NCBI GenBank assembly: GCA_020429545.1
Contig: JAGQLF010000008.1
Span: forward strand, 1-21,734
Source of the DNA: Candidatus Dojkabacteria bacterium
GTDB taxonomy: Bacteria; Patescibacteriota; Dojkabacteria; J137
Length of the DNA stretch: 21,734 nt
Reading direction: 5' to 3'
In this document: positions 13,658 to 20,519 of the stretch, one piece after another
Layout: each line of letters begins with the position of its first letter
Numbering within the stretch: the stretch's first letter is position 1
The notes under the pieces: generated by a model
Seen by the model: the letters and a program-made list of their open reading frames with translations, nothing else
Databases searched by the model: none
Told to the model about the DNA's origin: nothing
Program-made: the position numbers and the translations under genes

Positions 13658-14923
13658 ATGAAAATAAAAAGTATTTCTGCACACGAAATTTTAGCTTCAG
13701 GCGGATACCCCTCAGTTGAGTGTATTGTAGAACTTGAAGATGGAAGTATTGGCATAGCGTCTGTTCCATACGGAGCCTCAGCAGGTACACATGAAGCCAG
13801 TGTATTAAATGATGAAGATCCAAATAGATATGGAGGCAAGGGTATGTTAAAAGCTGTAGATAATATAAAGAGCATAATCGCTCCCGAATTACTAGGAAAG
13901 GATGCTAAAGACCAACAGGATATCGACACTTTAATGATAGAAATAGATGGAACAGAAGATAAATCAAAACTTGGTGGTAACGCCATTCTTGCCGTGTCAT
14001 TATCAGTGGCAAAGGCCGAAGCAAATAGTAGAAAGCTTGAACTGTTTGAACATATAACAGAATTATTTGGAACAAATATTAATGCAGATAAACTTCCCAA
14101 TCCAATGGTTGTAGCTATTGAAGGTGGAAAACATGCAGACAATACAACCGATCTCCAAGAATTTTGTATTACCGGAATTTCGGAGAATGGACCTACAGAA
14201 AATATTAGATACGCATTAGAGTCTTACCACTCACTAAAAACTATTTTAAAAAAGAATAATCTTTCCACAAACGTTGGTAATGAAGGAGCTTTTGCTCCAA
14301 ATGGAATTGCAAACAATGAATCACCTCTTATGTATATTATGGAGGCAATTAAGGTCGCAGGTTATACACCTGGAAAAGACCTAGGTATTTCAATTGATGC
14401 TGCCGCTAGCGAATTTTACAAAGATGGAAATTACCACTTATCAATTGAAGACAGAGTTCTGAATGCAGATGAACTTAGTCAATACTATGAAAAATGGTTA
14501 TCAGCCTATCCAATAGTTACTGTTGAAGATATGCATGATGAAGATGACTGGGACTCATGGGCTAAATTTAATACAATCTGTAAAAATCATAGAGTCGAAT
14601 TGATTGGTGATGACTTAACAGTGACTAACGTAAAAAGACTTCAAAAAGCCATTGATATGGATGCAATTTCTGCAATCTTAATTAAACTTAACCAAATTGG
14701 TACTCTTACAGAAACTGTTAACACCTGCCTGCTTGCAAAACAGCATGGAATGGATTCTGTTCCATCTCATAGGGGTGGTGGCGAAACAAACGATACTTCA
14801 ATGGTTGATTTAGCTGTTGCTGTTGGTGCTAAATTCATTAAAGTTGGACCAACAAGAGGTGAGCGAATTGCCAAATATAATAGGTTGATGGAGATAGAAA
14901 GGCAGTTAAGAGATAAGAGATAA
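13658..14923 (+). CDS. eno: Enolase (phosphopyruvate hydratase), divergent
   Basis: Enolase interconverts 2-phosphoglycerate and phosphoenolpyruvate. At 421 residues it is near the usual 425-432. Catalytic and metal residues are present: GAS with S41, H159 (GGKHADN), E168 (DLQEF), E209, Mg ligands D247 (SIDAAASEFY), E290 (VEDMHDEDDW), D318 (IGDDL), K343 (LIKLNQIGTLTET), H371/R372 (SHRGGGETND) and K395 (FIKVGPTRGERIAKYN). Several normally fixed neighbours differ: the N-terminal DSRGNPTVE is ASGGYPSVE, VGDEGGFAP is VGNEGAFAP, INGG is IEGG, SHRSGETED has an extra Gly and D/N change, and RSER is RGER. The protein is probably active but tuned differently. Substitutions spread over the active-site shell fit fast lineage evolution. 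It is convergent with pyruvate kinase, the next glycolytic step. Confidence 0.96.
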   Translation: MKIKSISAHEILASGGYPSVECIVELEDGSIGIASVPYGASAGTHEASVLNDEDPNRYGGKGMLKAVDNIKSIIAPELLGKDAKDQQDIDTLMIEIDGTEDKSKLGGNAILAVSLSVAKAEANSRKLELFEHITELFGTNINADKLPNPMVVAIEGGKHADNTTDLQEFCITGISENGPTENIRYALESYHSLKTILKKNNLSTNVGNEGAFAPNGIANNESPLMYIMEAIKVAGYTPGKDLGISIDAAASEFYKDGNYHLSIEDRVLNADELSQYYEKWLSAYPIVTVEDMHDEDDWDSWAKFNTICKNHRVELIGDDLTVTNVKRLQKAIDMDAISAILIKLNQIGTLTETVNTCLLAKQHGMDSVPSHRGGGETNDTSMVDLAVAVGAKFIKVGPTRGERIAKYNRLMEIERQLRDKR

Positions 14924-15187
14924 AAGTTAATTTGACTATAATATCTACTTCCTTCTCTAGATGCTGGGGAAGAGTTATTGGTTCTTATTTATTGTTATTA
15001 ATAGTAGCTTTGCACTAAATAATCCAATTACCATAAATTACTAAAGTCTGATAGTGAGTAGATAGTAGTAAGTGGAAAAATAAAAGAATACAAATTCTAT
15101 AAAGCACTATCGAAGAATACAAGACCCATAGCTATACAATTTAAGACCAAAATTTATATCTATATGCTAACTTCTGAAATCTGACAG
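14924..15187. other. Noncoding gap between convergent eno and pyk
   Basis: 264 AT-rich bases. I see no gene or RNA. A weak stem (CTTCC 14948-14952 with GGAAG 14968-14972) could mark the enolase 3' end but has no proper U tract. Begins with AAGAGATAAAAG words like those at 12550-12589. Confidence 0.5.
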
Positions 15188-16609
15188 CTACTCAACCTTA
15201 ATAATCTCAAACAGATTTGGGAAGAAATTCTGACTATCTATTGGTATATTTCCAATAAATAAGACTTTTTGCCCAGGTGAAACAAGTCCTTCTTCTTTTA
15301 CTCTTTTCATAACAATCTTTACAGCATTGTCTCTTGTGTAGTCATCTGTATGCTGGCTTATTCCTTCAAAAACGAATGCCTTTACGATATTTTTTGTTAG
15401 TAAAGAAACTCTTTTGTAATAATCACTTGAAGTAAACAAATAAATTGGCTGTTTGATTGAATGTCTAGCAAGCAACCTGGCAGTGGCTCCTGATCTAGAC
15501 ACAACTATTACCGTGTCAATTTCTTCATCTGGATCAATACACACTTCTGCAGCAGCCTTTGTTAATGCATCAGTTGTTGTTTGGTACATTGCTCTACTAT
15601 CTATAATAAATGGGCAAAGATTCTCTTCTGCAACTTTTACTGTGCTTGTTAAAAATTTAACAGCTTCTACTGGATATTCTCCTGCTGAACTTTCAGCAGA
15701 TAGCATAACTGCATCGGTTCCTAATAGTACCGCTGTTGCCACATCAGAAGCTTCTGCTCTTGTTGGTCTTGGATTTTCTATCATAGAATCAAGCATTTGA
15801 GTTGCAGTTATAACTGGCTTACCCGCTTCATTACATTTCATTGTTAGTACTCTTTGAGCATGTGGAACATTTTCCAATCCTAGCTCAATACCTAATCCAC
15901 CTCTAGCAATCATCACACCATGAACTATTTCTAAAATCTCATCAATATTATCAATTCCTTCTTGATCTTCTATCTTTGCAATAATTTTCATTTTTCCATC
16001 ACCACCATTTTGTACAATAAAATCCTTGATAGTTTGTGCTGATTGTTTTGAATTTATAAATGAAGGTGAGACAAAATCCCATCCTGTTTTTATTGCATGT
16101 TTCAGATTTTCCTGATCTTTTAAAGTTAATACATCAGAAGAATAGTCTGCACCTGGTAAATTTAGAGCTTTACCCGGTTTCAATACCTCGCCATATACAA
16201 CAGAAGTATACATTTTATCCCCTTCTATTCTTTCAAGTTTTAATTCAACATCCCCATCACCAATAACCATTCTCTGTCCTGGTTTTAGATAAGTATAGAC
16301 ATTTTCGTAGTTAGCTGGGTATATCTCAGATTGATCGTTATTACCAATAATAATTTCATCGCCTGGTTTAATTTGTTTTGCATTTTCGAATTTATTCAGT
16401 CGAATTTCTGGTCCCTTAACATCTACCATTAAAGACACGTCATCTGAAATACTTCTTACCAATTCTCGTACTTTGTCTAATTCTAAAGGATCAGCAAAGG
16501 CACCATTTACTCGTGCACAATTCATGCCTGCCTCTATCATTTGTCTCATAACCTCTTTATCCCAACTTGCTGGGCCAATTGTACAAACTATTTTTGTCTT
16601 CTTCTCCAT
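15188..16609 (-). CDS. pyk: Pyruvate kinase with altered metal-site residues
   Basis: Pyruvate kinase makes ATP and pyruvate from phosphoenolpyruvate and ADP. The 473 residues match bacterial PykF/PykA length: N-terminal TKIVCTIGPAS, barrel with inserted B domain (about 71-160), KIEDQEGIDNIDEI with K212 and E214, TATQMLDSMIENPRPTRAE (268-286) and a C-terminal domain from about 345. Unusual: the ARGDLG motif, whose Asp binds the catalytic divalent cation, is ARGGLG with G238 (GGT GGA in the DNA). RLNFSHG is R33-V-N35-G-A37-F-A39, losing the Ser that binds K+ and the His. DTKGPEIR is DVKGPEIR. Either the enzyme uses other ligands or is weak; the fold and other residues argue that it is expressed and not a pseudogene. 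Divergent from the atp operon. No Shine-Dalgarno (gaattagaATG). Confidence 0.93.
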   Translation of the reverse strand: MEKKTKIVCTIGPASWDKEVMRQMIEAGMNCARVNGAFADPLELDKVRELVRSISDDVSLMVDVKGPEIRLNKFENAKQIKPGDEIIIGNNDQSEIYPANYENVYTYLKPGQRMVIGDGDVELKLERIEGDKMYTSVVYGEVLKPGKALNLPGADYSSDVLTLKDQENLKHAIKTGWDFVSPSFINSKQSAQTIKDFIVQNGGDGKMKIIAKIEDQEGIDNIDEILEIVHGVMIARGGLGIELGLENVPHAQRVLTMKCNEAGKPVITATQMLDSMIENPRPTRAEASDVATAVLLGTDAVMLSAESSAGEYPVEAVKFLTSTVKVAEENLCPFIIDSRAMYQTTTDALTKAAAEVCIDPDEEIDTVIVVSRSGATARLLARHSIKQPIYLFTSSDYYKRVSLLTKNIVKAFVFEGISQHTDDYTRDNAVKIVMKRVKEEGLVSPGQKVLFIGNIPIDSQNFFPNLFEIIKVE

Positions 16610-16631
16610 TCTAATTCAAATAAAATTTACA

Positions 16632-16637
16632 ACTATA
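16632..16637 (-). promoter_or_regulatory. Candidate pyk -10 box
   Basis: Minus-strand TATAGT (16637-16632), 22 bases before the pyk ATG, the same spacing as at gatB. No recognisable -35. Confidence 0.3.
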
Positions 16638-16687
16638 CATTGTATATTAACATTTTGATTATGTCAGGTGAATTATCAAACTTTCTA

Positions 16688-16716
16688 CTGACAACTTAGA
16701 AAGTGCGTAGTATAAT
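16688..16716 (+). promoter_or_regulatory. Likely atp operon promoter
   Basis: CTGACA (16688-16693, 5 of 6), 17-base spacer, perfect TATAAT (16711-16716), 20 bases before the first operon ATG. This is the best promoter-like site in the window. Predicted leader about 13 bases without a Shine-Dalgarno. Confidence 0.65.
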
Positions 16717-16736
16717 GCAACGCTTGACTTGAATTT

Positions 16737-16985
16737 ATGGACCAAGAATCTCGAGAACTACATACCAGATTAGCAAAAAAAGCATACACATTAGTTATTC
16801 TGTTTGCATTGGCGTTTGGTCTTCCAGCAGTTATCGCTGGTTTACTTGGAAAGTATTTTGATGAACAGTATGGAGTAAATGGACTTAGAACCTTGTCATT
16901 CCTTGGCGTTTCATATATAGTCGGCTGGTTTGTTGTTGTTTTAATTTATAAATATTACAAAAAGAAGATTAGAAAAGATGAATAA
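16737..16985 (+). CDS. AtpZ/AtpI-like small membrane protein, ATP synthase operon
   Basis: First gene of the atp operon. The 82-residue protein has two membrane helices (about residues 17-38 and 52-71), and between them GKYFDEQYGVN, matching the GkyLDerfGt motif of the small AtpZ/AtpI-type proteins found before atpB. Those proteins assist c-ring assembly or Mg2+/Ca2+ supply in other bacteria; the role here is inferred from position and motif. It ends in a basic tail (KYYKKKIRKDE). Its last 8 bases overlap the start of atpB (GATGAATAA), so translation is coupled. The start at 16737 is the only ATG that keeps both helices, and the promoter lies just upstream. Confidence 0.85.
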   Translation: MDQESRELHTRLAKKAYTLVILFALAFGLPAVIAGLLGKYFDEQYGVNGLRTLSFLGVSYIVGWFVVVLIYKYYKKKIRKDE

Positions 16986-17790
16986 CCTATTAAGTGTTGA
17001 TGCCGGATTACCAAGTGTACCATCTGATATATTATTTAATATAGGAGGATTTCCTATATCTAATTCAATGCTGTCTGGAATTTTATTAACAATACTTTTG
17101 ATACTTTTCTGTGGAATTGTTGTACTAAAAACAAAATCTGAAGGAACTCCCGGTAAATTTCAGATAATTCTAGAAACTTTATATGAATTATTTTTTAGTT
17201 TTATAGAAAGTGTTGTAGGAAATAGAAAAGTTGCAGAAAAGATATTTCCAATTATTGGAACAATTTTCATATATATTGGGATATCTAATATTCTTACATT
17301 AATTCCTGGGATAGATTCTTTAACATATAGAGTTGGCGATAACATTGTTCCACTATTCAGAACACATACCAGTGACATAAACACAACATTTGGAATTGCT
17401 GCAGCAATGATATTGTGGACACAGATTTACAGCATAAAAGAGACTAGTATATTGGTTCATTTAAACAAGTACTTCAAAGTTTGGGGAGTTATTCAAGGTT
17501 TTAGAAAGTCTGTTGGAGATGGATTTATAGCAATAATTGAATTTTTTGTTGGATTATTAGACATTATTTCTGAATTTGCAAAATCTGTTTCATTATCTTT
17601 ACGATTATTTGGAAACATGTTTGCAGGTTTGATGTTAAGTGGTATTATTCTCGGTGCACTAGCAATAATTGCACCAATTCCATTAATTCTTTTTGGATTT
17701 TTCTCTGGAACACTTCAAGCGCTGGTGTTTGGAGCATTAACTGCATCCTACTTTGGAAGCGCAGCAGAGATAGATTCAGATGAAAGATAA
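16978..17790 (+). CDS. atpB: ATP synthase F0 subunit a
   Basis: Subunit a forms the two half-channels that pass ions to the c ring. The 270 residues hold five or more membrane helices. The essential arginine is R209 in SVSLSLRLFGNMFAG (E. coli R210), and Q247 in GTLQALVFGALTASYFG matches E. coli Q252. The proton-path residues E219 and H245 of E. coli correspond to L218 and G240, so neither the usual nor the swapped Glu/His pair is present. This fits a channel tuned for another ion, in line with the c-subunit signature next door, but it is not proof. Overlaps the atpZ/I-like gene by 8 bases; atpE follows after 24 bases. The N-terminal 30 residues (LLSVDAGLPSVPSDILFNIGG) are periplasmic-side or surface and unremarkable. 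Confidence 0.96.
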   Translation: MNNLLSVDAGLPSVPSDILFNIGGFPISNSMLSGILLTILLILFCGIVVLKTKSEGTPGKFQIILETLYELFFSFIESVVGNRKVAEKIFPIIGTIFIYIGISNILTLIPGIDSLTYRVGDNIVPLFRTHTSDINTTFGIAAAMILWTQIYSIKETSILVHLNKYFKVWGVIQGFRKSVGDGFIAIIEFFVGLLDIISEFAKSVSLSLRLFGNMFAGLMLSGIILGALAIIAPIPLILFGFFSGTLQALVFGALTASYFGSAAEIDSDER

Positions 17791-17814
17791 TTTTATTTTT
17801 TAAGATTTTAAAAT

Positions 17815-18030
17815 ATGAGTCCAGAAGCAGCACAAGCAATTGCAAAAGGAATGATGATTCTATCTATGATGGGGTCCGCTATTGGAGAAGCGTTAGTTAT
17901 ATCAAGTGCATTTAGAGCAATTGGAAGAAATCCAAAGCTTGAAGAAACACTTTTTAGCAAAGTAATAATTGCAGTTGCTCTTGTTGAATCAACAGCTATT
18001 TATGCGTTCGTTGCATTCTTCTTAACATAA
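17815..18030 (+). CDS. atpE: ATP synthase F0 subunit c, two-carboxylate Na+-type
   Basis: Subunit c forms the rotating membrane ring. The 71-residue hairpin has helix 1 (about 8-35), a polar loop RNP (38-40) and helix 2 (about 46-70). In helix 2 the carboxylate is E58 in ALVESTAIY, giving E58, S59, T60 and Y63 at the positions of E65, S66, T67 and Y70 in the Na+-binding c ring of Ilyobacter tartaricus. In helix 1, counting from the conserved R-N/Q-P, E25 falls on the I. tartaricus Q32 position. A Glu there together with the helix-2 Glu is the two-carboxylate arrangement known from the Na+-driven Fusobacterium nucleatum ring. The codons are GAA at 17887-17889 and 17986-17988. Na+ use is inferred from these residues. 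No Shine-Dalgarno; 35 bases to atpF. Confidence 0.97.
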   Translation: MSPEAAQAIAKGMMILSMMGSAIGEALVISSAFRAIGRNPKLEETLFSKVIIAVALVESTAIYAFVAFFLT

Positions 18031-18065
18031 GCAAAGTAAATCGTATTTTTTAAACGTTTGATTAA

Positions 18066-18563
18066 ATGGATCAGGTTATAGAAAAACTTGGCATAGATTC
18101 TAAAATGCTTGTTTTTAGCGCTATAAACTTTCTAATTGTTATTGTATTGCTCAATAAGTTTCTATTTAGCAGAATAGGTAAGTTTGTTGAAGATAGAAAA
18201 CAAATAATTAGCCAGAGTTTAGAAAATGCAAAAAAAATACAAGAATCTTTACTGCAGACTGATGAAGAGAAAGAAAAAATAATAAAACAAGCAAGTGCAG
18301 AGGCCAACAGTATTATATCTGGAGCAAAAGCAAAAGCTTTGTTAGAAACTAATGAATTAAGAGAAAAAGCTACAAATAATATAAAAGAACAAGAAGAACA
18401 GTCTCAGATGAAGATTGAGGCTGAAAGACAACAGATGATTAATGAATTAAAAGAAAAGGTTGCAGATTTGGCTATAATTGCTACAGAAAAAATCATAGAT
18501 GAAAAATTAGATGAAACAAGAGACAAAGAAATTATAAATAAATATTTGGATAAGTTAGGTTAA
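18066..18563 (+). CDS. atpF: ATP synthase F0 subunit b
   Basis: Subunit b is the peripheral-stalk strut joining subunit a to the F1 head. The 165 residues match the family: a short N-terminal stretch, one membrane helix at about 14-32 (MLVFSAINFLIVIVLLNKFLF), RIGKFVEDRKQIISQSLENA, then a long charged helix to the end with regular hydrophobic spacing (coiled-coil dimer). Only one b gene is present, so a homodimer is expected. It ends 2 bases before atpH, indicating coupled translation. No frameshift or delta-like extension is fused to its C-terminus, which matters because delta is shortened. Confidence 0.94.
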   Translation: MDQVIEKLGIDSKMLVFSAINFLIVIVLLNKFLFSRIGKFVEDRKQIISQSLENAKKIQESLLQTDEEKEKIIKQASAEANSIISGAKAKALLETNELREKATNNIKEQEEQSQMKIEAERQQMINELKEKVADLAIIATEKIIDEKLDETRDKEIINKYLDKLG

Positions 18564-18565
18564 AA

Positions 18566-18808
18566 ATGAAAAAAATAGGAAAAATAGGTTCTAACAAAAT
18601 CATTGAAGTTCGTACAGCTCATGAAATAAATGATGAATCACTTCTTAAAAGAATTGAAAAAAGATTAGGTAATGAGTACGAAGTACGAATGATTTTAGAT
18701 CCATCAATAAAAGGAGGAATCATTGTAAAGGATATTCCACAGAATAAATTATTTGATGCATCTGTGTCTGATCAACTTAAGCAACTAAAGCAACAGATTT
18801 TGAACTAG
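18566..18808 (+). CDS. atpH: ATP synthase F1 delta, C-terminal domain only
   Basis: Delta normally has about 175-180 residues: an N-terminal helical domain that caps the alpha subunits and a C-terminal domain that binds subunit b. This 80-residue protein matches only the C-terminal part: the strand VRTAHEINDESLLKRIEKRLG, then EVRMILDPSIKGGIIVKD (canonical VDPSLIGGIVIRI) and ASVSDQLKQLKQQI (canonical SVRGRLERLRRQL). The ATG is 2 bases after the atpF stop, and the upstream frame holds intact atpF, so the N-terminal domain is not encoded nearby. It is therefore a natural minimal delta rather than a broken gene. Alpha still has an N-terminal helix (residues 8-21) that would usually be capped. A 71-base gap with an AGCT-type word follows before atpA. 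Confidence 0.9.
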   Translation: MKKIGKIGSNKIIEVRTAHEINDESLLKRIEKRLGNEYEVRMILDPSIKGGIIVKDIPQNKLFDASVSDQLKQLKQQILN

Positions 18809-18879
18809 AAGCTAGAAATATTATGTTTCAGCATGTCAATTGATTCAAGCAAATATAAATTATTATAAACTGAATAGTT

Positions 18880-20391
18880 ATGAGTGATTCAAAACAAGAT
18901 GTAAAGAAAATCTCTGAAGAAATCAAAAGTGAAATAAAATCATTTTCACCCAAAGCAAATATTGAAGAGATTGGAACAGTTATAGAAGTTAAGGATGGTA
19001 TAGCTAAATTGGCTGGATTAGACAAATGCAAATCTCAAGAAATGCTTGAATTTCCAAATGGAGTTTATGGGCTTGCTCTAAACTTAGAAGAAGACACAGT
19101 TGGAGCAATTATCCTTGGAGAGTTTAGAAAGATAAAGGCTGGGGATATTGTTAGAAGAACTGGAAAAATTATGTCTATCCCTGTTGGTGAAGATATGATT
19201 GGTAGAGTAATAAATGCACTTGGTGAAGAAATTGATGGTAAAGGAGCAATTAAAAGTGCAGAAGAAAGACCAATAGAAAAGGTTGCTCCTGGTGTTATGA
19301 CAAGACAGCCAGTCACAAAGCCACTTCAAACTGGAATTAAAGCAATTGATGCGTTGATTCCAATTGGAAGAGGTCAAAGAGAATTAATTTTAGGAGATAG
19401 ACAAACAGGAAAAACTGCAATTGCTATTGATACAATTCTCAATCAAGCAGATCAAAATATAAAATGTATTTATGTAGCAATTGGGCAGAAGGAATCTAAA
19501 GTTGCAAGGTTAGTGAACATTTTAAGAGAGAAAGGTGCAATGAAATATACAACTGTTGTTTCTGCTTCAGCATCAGATCCAGCACCAATGCTTTACCTGG
19601 CACCTTATGCAGGAGTAACTTTAGCAGAATATTTTGCAGACAAGGGAGAAGATGTTTTGATTATTTATGATGATCTCTCAAAACAAGCGGCAGCTTATAG
19701 AGAAATGTCCTTACTTTTAAGAAGGCCTCCAGGAAGAGAAGCTTACCCAGGGGATGTGTTCTACCTACACTCAAGACTTTTAGAAAGAGCCGCGAATTTA
19801 AATGAAAAATATGGTGGTGGATCAATTACTGCTCTACCAATTATTGAAACTCAAGCAGGAGATATTTCTGCATATGTTCCAACAAATGTAATTTCAATTA
19901 CTGATGGACAAATTTTCTTAGAATCTAACCTTTTCTATAAAGGACAAAGACCAGCTGTAAATGTTGGGTTATCTGTGTCTAGAGTTGGAAGTTCAGCACA
20001 AACAAAACCAATGAAGAAGAATGCAGGAAAAATGAAACTTGAACATGCTCAATTTAGAGAGTTAGAAGCTTTTGCACAATTTTCTAGCGATTTAGACCCA
20101 GAAACAAAAAATAAAATTGAAAGAGGACGAAGAGTAAACGAAATATTGAAGCAAGATCAATATCAACCATTAAAGGTTGCTGAACAAGTTGTTTCAATGT
20201 TCGCTGTAAATTCAGGGTTTTTTGATGATGTTGAAATTGAAAAGGTAGCAGAAAATGAAAGTGAATTAATTAAATTTATGAATAATCTACATAAAGATTT
20301 AATGAAGGAAATAACTCAAGGCAAATGGGAAGATGAGACAATTGAAAAATTAAAGAAAGCCTTGAAGGCGTTTGAGAAGAAAATGAATTAA
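18880..20391 (+). CDS. atpA: ATP synthase F1 subunit alpha
   Basis: Alpha is the non-catalytic nucleotide-binding subunit of the F1 hexamer; it supplies the arginine finger to beta. At 503 residues it is standard. Seen: N-terminal helix (residues 8-21), beta-barrel with GLNLEEDTVGAIILG-type segment (66-80), Walker A GDRQTGKT (172-179), LIIYDDLSKQAAAYRE (Walker B region), GREAYPGDVFYLHSRLLERAA, and SVSRVGSSAQTKPMKK carrying the arginine finger. No truncation. Position after the short delta gives order Z/I-B-E-F-H-A-G. The start ATG (actgaatagttATG) has no Shine-Dalgarno. A repeat of 37 bases sits in the 128-base gap before atpG. Confidence 0.98.
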   Translation: MSDSKQDVKKISEEIKSEIKSFSPKANIEEIGTVIEVKDGIAKLAGLDKCKSQEMLEFPNGVYGLALNLEEDTVGAIILGEFRKIKAGDIVRRTGKIMSIPVGEDMIGRVINALGEEIDGKGAIKSAEERPIEKVAPGVMTRQPVTKPLQTGIKAIDALIPIGRGQRELILGDRQTGKTAIAIDTILNQADQNIKCIYVAIGQKESKVARLVNILREKGAMKYTTVVSASASDPAPMLYLAPYAGVTLAEYFADKGEDVLIIYDDLSKQAAAYREMSLLLRRPPGREAYPGDVFYLHSRLLERAANLNEKYGGGSITALPIIETQAGDISAYVPTNVISITDGQIFLESNLFYKGQRPAVNVGLSVSRVGSSAQTKPMKKNAGKMKLEHAQFRELEAFAQFSSDLDPETKNKIERGRRVNEILKQDQYQPLKVAEQVVSMFAVNSGFFDDVEIEKVAENESELIKFMNNLHKDLMKEITQGKWEDETIEKLKKALKAFEKKMN

Positions 20392-20424
20392 TAGTTAAGA
20401 GCTAAAAATTAAGAATTCGGTGAT

Positions 20425-20461
20425 CTGCGAGGAATGAGCGAAGCGAAAGACGTGGCAGTCC
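20425..20461. repeat. GCGAGG/GCGAAGCG repeat inside the atp operon
   Basis: CTGCGAGGAATGAGCGAAGC continuing GAAAGACGTGGCAGTCC. The ends CTGC (20425-20428) and GCAG (20455-20458) pair. It resembles dispersed GCGAGGAGCGAAGCGACGTGG-type repeats that I recall from other bacterial genomes. A TATAAT follows at 20464-20469 but has no suitable -35. Confidence 0.6.
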
Positions 20462-20519
20462 CATATAATCGTCAGATAAAACCCATTAATAGAAGACTTG
20501 AAACTAGTAACTATCAACT

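Noticed and set aside
13645..14142. Minus-strand 165-codon frame opposite enolase
   Set aside because: Antisense shadow of enolase, Ser-rich with no motif.
14937..14942. TATAAT in the eno-pyk gap, possible small RNA promoter
   Set aside because: No -35 at a usable distance and no downstream terminator hairpin.
18066..18808. Frameshift in atpF/atpH causing the short delta
   Set aside because: atpF has normal length and ending, and atpH starts 2 bases later with an ATG; no delta N-terminal sequence is seen in other frames.
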